A program made the translations under genes and the position numbers. The notes below the pieces were generated by a model. That model was not told where the DNA came from. It ran no database searches and worked only from the letters and a program-made list of their open reading frames with translations. This document shows, one piece after another, positions 42,774 through 46,045 of a stretch of DNA of 46,045 nt; within the stretch, counting starts at the first letter, position 1; every line of letters begins with the position of its first letter. Origin of the DNA: UBA5287 sp041672395 (GTDB lineage: Bacteria > Bacteroidota > Bacteroidia > Bacteroidales > Dysgonomonadaceae); NCBI GenBank assembly GCA_041672395.1, contig JBAYZS010000015.1, positions 1-46,045 on the forward strand, written 5' to 3'.

Positions 42774-43382
42774 ATGTTATTAAAAATCTATCAAGATAAT
42801 CCAAATCCGCGTGAAATAGACAAGGTGGTCAAAGTTCTTCAGGATGGCGGCACTGTTGTTTATCCAACCGATACATTTTATGCTATCGGATGTGATGCAC
42901 TGAATGTTCGTGCAGTAGAGAAAATATGTGCATTGAAAGGAATTAATCCAAACAAAAGTAACCTTTCTATCATATGTAATGATTTAAGTAATATCAGTGA
43001 GTATGCAAAAGTAAGTACACCGATATTTAAAATAATGCGAAAAAACTTACCAGGTCCCTTTACTTTTATCCTTCCAACAACATCGTTACTCCCAAAGATT
43101 TACAAAAACAAGAAAACAGTAGGCATTCGCGTTCCGGACAATTCCATTATTCGTGAGATTGTTCTCCAATTGGGAAATCCCATTATGAGTACCTCAATAT
43201 TTAATGAATCAGAAGAGATAGAATACTCAACCAATCCGGAACTTATTTACGAAAAGTGGCAAAATTTCGCAGAGATAGTAATTGATGGTGGCGTTGGAGG
43301 TATTGAACCATCAACAGTTGTTGATTGTAGCGGCGAAGAACTTGAGATAATTCGTCAAGGAAAAGGCAAGTTAAATTTCTGA
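42774..43382 (+). CDS. L-threonylcarbamoyladenylate synthase-type protein (Sua5/YciO/YrdC)
   Basis: The 202 aa protein has the YrdC fold: G-G-T-V-V-Y-P-T-D-T-F-Y-A-I-G-C-D near residues 24-40, L-K-G-I-N-P-N-K-S-N near 58, L-P-G-P-F-T-F-I-L and V-G-I-R-V-P-D-N. In tRNA t6A synthesis this family makes threonylcarbamoyl-AMP. The K-S-N segment and length are nearer the YciO branch, whose activity is less certain. The ATG at 42774 was chosen. It is read alone after fabI. Confidence 0.87.
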   Translation: MLLKIYQDNPNPREIDKVVKVLQDGGTVVYPTDTFYAIGCDALNVRAVEKICALKGINPNKSNLSIICNDLSNISEYAKVSTPIFKIMRKNLPGPFTFILPTTSLLPKIYKNKKTVGIRVPDNSIIREIVLQLGNPIMSTSIFNESEEIEYSTNPELIYEKWQNFAEIVIDGGVGGIEPSTVVDCSGEELEIIRQGKGKLNF

Positions 43383-43454
43383 AAAATCAAATTACAGATT
43401 AATACTTTTCAATTTATATTGTCTAAGACGAATATGAATATTATTTTTCGAAAA

Positions 43455-44954
43455 ATGAAAAGATCAATAAATATACTTATAGCCGTAATTATTTTAGCAA
43501 TAACGGCTATTTCATGTGAGTCCGATCCCATCTTCACTTCAAGAGATCGAAATAATCCACAAGATGATGGAACCGTGTCAATTAATACAGTCTCACAGTT
43601 TGTTTACGACGGTATGTCATCGTTCTATTTATGGGCTGACAGTATGAAAAACAAGAAACCGACTACGACTGACACGGATCCGAAAAAGTATTTTAATAGT
43701 GTTTTGTCTAAAACGGACATCCAACATGGATGGTCGTGGATTACTGATGATGTTGATGCTCTGCTTGCTGATTTTTCTGGAGAGTCAACAGGAGCTTATG
43801 GTTTTTCACCTTTAGCATTATGGTCAGATAATACAAAAACTCGCATTTTAGGTTTTGTAAGATATGTTTATCCAGGTACACCCGCCGACAAAGCTGGATT
43901 GAAAAGAGGTGACGTTATCACGCATGCAAATGGATTAAAGCTGAATGGTAATAATTATGGGGTACTTTTTGGTTCAAATAGTGAAACTACTTTCACGGTT
44001 CTCGACCAGAATTTGATGAATGAAAGACAAATTAAAATGACTCCTGCAACAATCAATACGGACCCGGTATTATTTGCTGACGTATTTGAAATAGACGGAA
44101 AAAAGTTTGGATATTTGTTCTACACAAGTTTCATTACGGACTATAACGAAAGTCTTTACCAAGTATTTTCAACTTTTAAACAGGCTGGCGTCACTGATTT
44201 AATACTGGACTTAAGATATAACCCCGGTGGTGGAATTTCAGCGGCGACTTACCTGGCTTCACTTATAGCTCCGGAAAATGCTGTAAAAAATAAAGAGGTT
44301 TTCACGATAATGAGTTACAATGATGCAAAAAAAAAGGATAGAAACGACTACTTAGGAGTATATGAAACTAAATACTCTGATCCATTAACGGCAAATCTAA
44401 ATTTAGATAAAGTTTATATTATAGCTACTAGAGATTCCTATTCCGCATCCGAATTAATTACTCACTGTTTAGCTCCATATATGACAGTAGAACATATTGG
44501 TGAAAAAACAGGGGGAAAATACACGTTTTCTTGGACTGTACATGCATATAACACCTTTGGAGACTATGTTCAAAATGTCTATGTCGAAAGTTCATTAAAT
44601 GCAACTGAAAAAGAGGAACTGAAGAATTGGGCAATGCAACCAATTGTAGGTAGATACACGGATAAGAATAAAGTGGATTTCATTGCTACTGACGGATTAA
44701 TCCCTGATTATCCTATTAAATCGCAGGAATATAACACAAAAACATGGAGACCGATTGGAGATACAAACGACTATCTTTTTGCCAAGGCTATTTCATTGAT
44801 CACTGGTCGGCCTTACACAACAGCAACACTTTCAACAAGAAGTGCTGCAATTCAACAATTCGAAGATGCTGGATTGCATTCTCAGATTGAGAATATTTAC
44901 AGAGATGGGGTAATCATTGATAATCCAACATTACTTCATCCTATCCATAAATAA
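43455..44954 (+). CDS. S41-family C-terminal processing peptidase lipoprotein with PDZ domain
   Basis: The 499 aa protein has a lipoprotein signal ending I-T-A-I-S-C. A PDZ-like domain lies at about 120-205 (Y-P-G-T-P-A-D-K-A-G-L-K-R-G-D-V-I). The S41 protease domain follows, with D-L-R-Y-N-P-G-G-G near 260. The catalytic Ser is in R-D-S-Y-S-A-S-E near 335, and Lys is probably in G-E-K-T-G-G-K. It acts at the periplasmic side of the envelope, on unknown proteins. The ATG at 43455 was chosen because it starts the signal; upstream ATGs at 43419 and 43434 are possible. A hairpin follows. Confidence 0.87.
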   Translation: MKRSINILIAVIILAITAISCESDPIFTSRDRNNPQDDGTVSINTVSQFVYDGMSSFYLWADSMKNKKPTTTDTDPKKYFNSVLSKTDIQHGWSWITDDVDALLADFSGESTGAYGFSPLALWSDNTKTRILGFVRYVYPGTPADKAGLKRGDVITHANGLKLNGNNYGVLFGSNSETTFTVLDQNLMNERQIKMTPATINTDPVLFADVFEIDGKKFGYLFYTSFITDYNESLYQVFSTFKQAGVTDLILDLRYNPGGGISAATYLASLIAPENAVKNKEVFTIMSYNDAKKKDRNDYLGVYETKYSDPLTANLNLDKVYIIATRDSYSASELITHCLAPYMTVEHIGEKTGGKYTFSWTVHAYNTFGDYVQNVYVESSLNATEKEELKNWAMQPIVGRYTDKNKVDFIATDGLIPDYPIKSQEYNTKTWRPIGDTNDYLFAKAISLITGRPYTTATLSTRSAAIQQFEDAGLHSQIENIYRDGVIIDNPTLLHPIHK

Positions 44955-44974
44955 ATTATCGATTAGATATATTT

Positions 44975-45011
44975 AAAACAACCGATTATTTCAACCATAA
45001 TCGGTTGTTTT
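44975..45011. terminator. Bidirectional terminator between the S41 gene and the small secreted gene
   Basis: AAAACAACCGATTA (44975-44988) pairs perfectly with TAATCGGTTGTTTT (44998-45011). It carries T residues on both strands. It overlaps the last codons and stop of the minus-strand gene ending at 44986. Confidence 0.75.
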
Positions 45012-45348
45012 CATTAATAAGATTGTTTTCTATTGATAGGTATTTTATGTACTCATCACGACTGAGAACGTGTTGAAGGTCTTCATCTCGTTTATTTTTC
45101 AACTTTTCAATTTTCTTTTTGGAATTACACAAAAAACAGGTCTCTGCCTTTTGAATATCTAACAAAAAATTCAATTCCAACACTTTGAGCTGCTCTGCTT
45201 TTTGCTCGTCAAAGCCTATCGATTGTTGCATGCGCAACACTTTCCTATTCACGCTTTCCCTGAAAACATTTTCGGTGATGGATGATTGTGTCATTGCAGA
45301 AGCAATAATTACAAATATAAAGGTAGATAGTAAAATAAACTTTTTCAT
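44986..45348 (-). CDS. Small secreted helical protein of unknown function
   Basis: I do not recognise this 120 aa protein. Residues 1-20 form a signal peptide (I-F-V-I-I-A-S-A-M-T-Q). The rest is charged and helical, with L-R-M-Q-Q-S-I-G-F-D-E-Q-K-A-E-Q-L and K-K-K-I-E-K-L-K-N-K-R-D-E-D-L. A C-F-L-C pair is in the middle. The pattern recalls small periplasmic helical proteins such as the Spy/CpxP type, but no LTxxQ motif is present. The ATG at 45348 was chosen for the signal. It lies 49 bases downstream of dus on the same strand. Confidence 0.65.
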   Translation of the reverse strand: MKKFILLSTFIFVIIASAMTQSSITENVFRESVNRKVLRMQQSIGFDEQKAEQLKVLELNFLLDIQKAETCFLCNSKKKIEKLKNKRDEDLQHVLSRDEYIKYLSIENNLINENNRLWLK

Positions 45349-45397
45349 TACAGTCCATATTTGATTATTAATATTGACTTCAAACACAATCAACAGT

Positions 45398-46045
45398 TTA
45401 AACTAAGTTGAACTTTTCAGGGATTTCATCAATAATAGAAAACAAATCCTCCACACTATTGGCTCTGAGCATAGCAATACGTGTGGGTTTGAAATCGGGA
45501 ATCCCCTTAAACAAAGGTGATGAAGCTAAATGTCTGCGGATATGCAATATCCCTCTTCTTTCGTCTAAACGTTCAACACTTTGATTTACCTGTTGCTTCA
45601 AAACATCTAGATACCATCCAAAAGATTCTTGTGGCAAAAGTTCTCCAGTTTGCAGATAATGCTTCACTTCCTGAAAAATCCATGGACGACCAAAAGTGGC
45701 TCTTCCAATCATTACTGCATCTACACCTGTCTCGTCAAACCGTTTTTTACATACCTCGGCCGAATCGATATCGCCATTTCCAATAATCGGAATATGGATT
45801 CGAGGATTATTTTTCACTTCACCTATCAGTGTCCAGTCTGCTTCTCCTGTGTACATTTGAGCACGTGTACGTCCATGAATTGTCAGTGCTTGAATACCAC
45901 AATCTTGCAGTTGTTCAGCAAGTTGAGTGATTATTTTTGAATCACTATCCCACCCTAGTCGAGTTTTCACCGTGACAGGAATATTTATGGCTTTCACCAC
46001 TTTCTTCGTGATTTCAAGCATCAACTCCGGAGTACGTAACATTCC
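45398..46045 (-). CDS. dusB: tRNA-dihydrouridine synthase (DusB-like), 5'-truncated by the window
   Basis: The C-terminal 216 or so residues of a Dus flavoenzyme are present; the start and the catalytic Cys lie beyond the window. The FMN-barrel motifs V-T-V-K-T-R-L-G-W, L-T-I-H-G-R-T-R-A-Q-M-Y, I-I-G-N-G-D-I and V-M-I-G-R-A-T-F-G-R-P-W-I-F match DusB. The enzyme reduces uridine in tRNA D-loops. The helical C-terminal domain follows (R-R-H-L). The reading frame stays open to the window edge. Confidence 0.95.
   Translation of the reverse strand, partial: GMLRTPELMLEITKKVVKAINIPVTVKTRLGWDSDSKIITQLAEQLQDCGIQALTIHGRTRAQMYTGEADWTLIGEVKNNPRIHIPIIGNGDIDSAEVCKKRFDETGVDAVMIGRATFGRPWIFQEVKHYLQTGELLPQESFGWYLDVLKQQVNQSVERLDERRGILHIRRHLASSPLFKGIPDFKPTRIAMLRANSVEDLFSIIDEIPEKFNLV

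Noticed and set aside
1..46045. CRISPR array, prophage or integrase
   Set aside because: No regularly spaced direct repeats, phage structural genes or recombinase genes were seen anywhere in the window.

Overview
The window looks like a Bacteroidota chromosome, most likely order Bacteroidales. It is AT-rich. Many genes have the Bacteroidota -7 promoter element TAnnTTTG upstream. The gene content is also typical of the phylum: a long IspG, an LptD-type barrel ending in W-Y, a thrA-apgM-thrC operon with no thrB, and a Tat-exported GH109-like oxidoreductase-fold enzyme. No plasmid or phage genes are visible.

Left part (1-19 kb) is mostly core chromosome. A minus-strand sufC-sufD-sufS run (sufS cut by the window edge) follows mlaE-mlaF, and sufB is not next to sufC. 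A YgjP-like metalloprotein gene and a YihY/BrkB membrane protein gene converge. The RNase P RNA gene reads toward yihY. The threonine operon (thrA, an ApgM-family proposed homoserine kinase, thrC) follows a leader that appears to encode a Thr/Ile/Met-rich attenuator peptide of 23 residues. Then come lptD, rarA, a BASS-family transporter and a PlsC-like acyltransferase.

Middle part (19-32.6 kb) is accessory. It is AT-rich, has long gaps, and carries exported enzymes mostly read as single genes: a TIM-barrel protein with two helix-turn-helix-like repeats, an unknown secreted protein, a caspase/gingipain-like protein inside a 16-bp inverted repeat, a class C beta-lactamase-like lipoprotein, a GH5-like lipoprotein, a GH43-CBM6 enzyme, a GH71/GH99-like lipoprotein with a CBM9/DOMON-like C-terminus, and a calcineurin-like phosphoesterase lipoprotein. 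There is no SusC/SusD pair and no regulator. The right edge carries a T-arm-plus-acceptor tRNA fragment followed by a strong terminator, which looks like the footprint of integration at a tRNA 3' end.

Right part (32.6-46 kb) returns to housekeeping genes: two FAD-dependent oxidoreductases, a CAU-anticodon tRNA, an MBL-VOC-ispG operon, a GH109-like gene, aqpZ, fabI, a Sua5-family gene, an S41 lipoprotein protease, a small secreted protein and a 5'-truncated dus gene.

The strongest items to follow up are the threonine leader peptide, the palindrome at the sufC promoter together with the missing sufB, the inverted-repeat cassette beside a broken gene copy, and the tRNA-fragment boundary of the hydrolase island.
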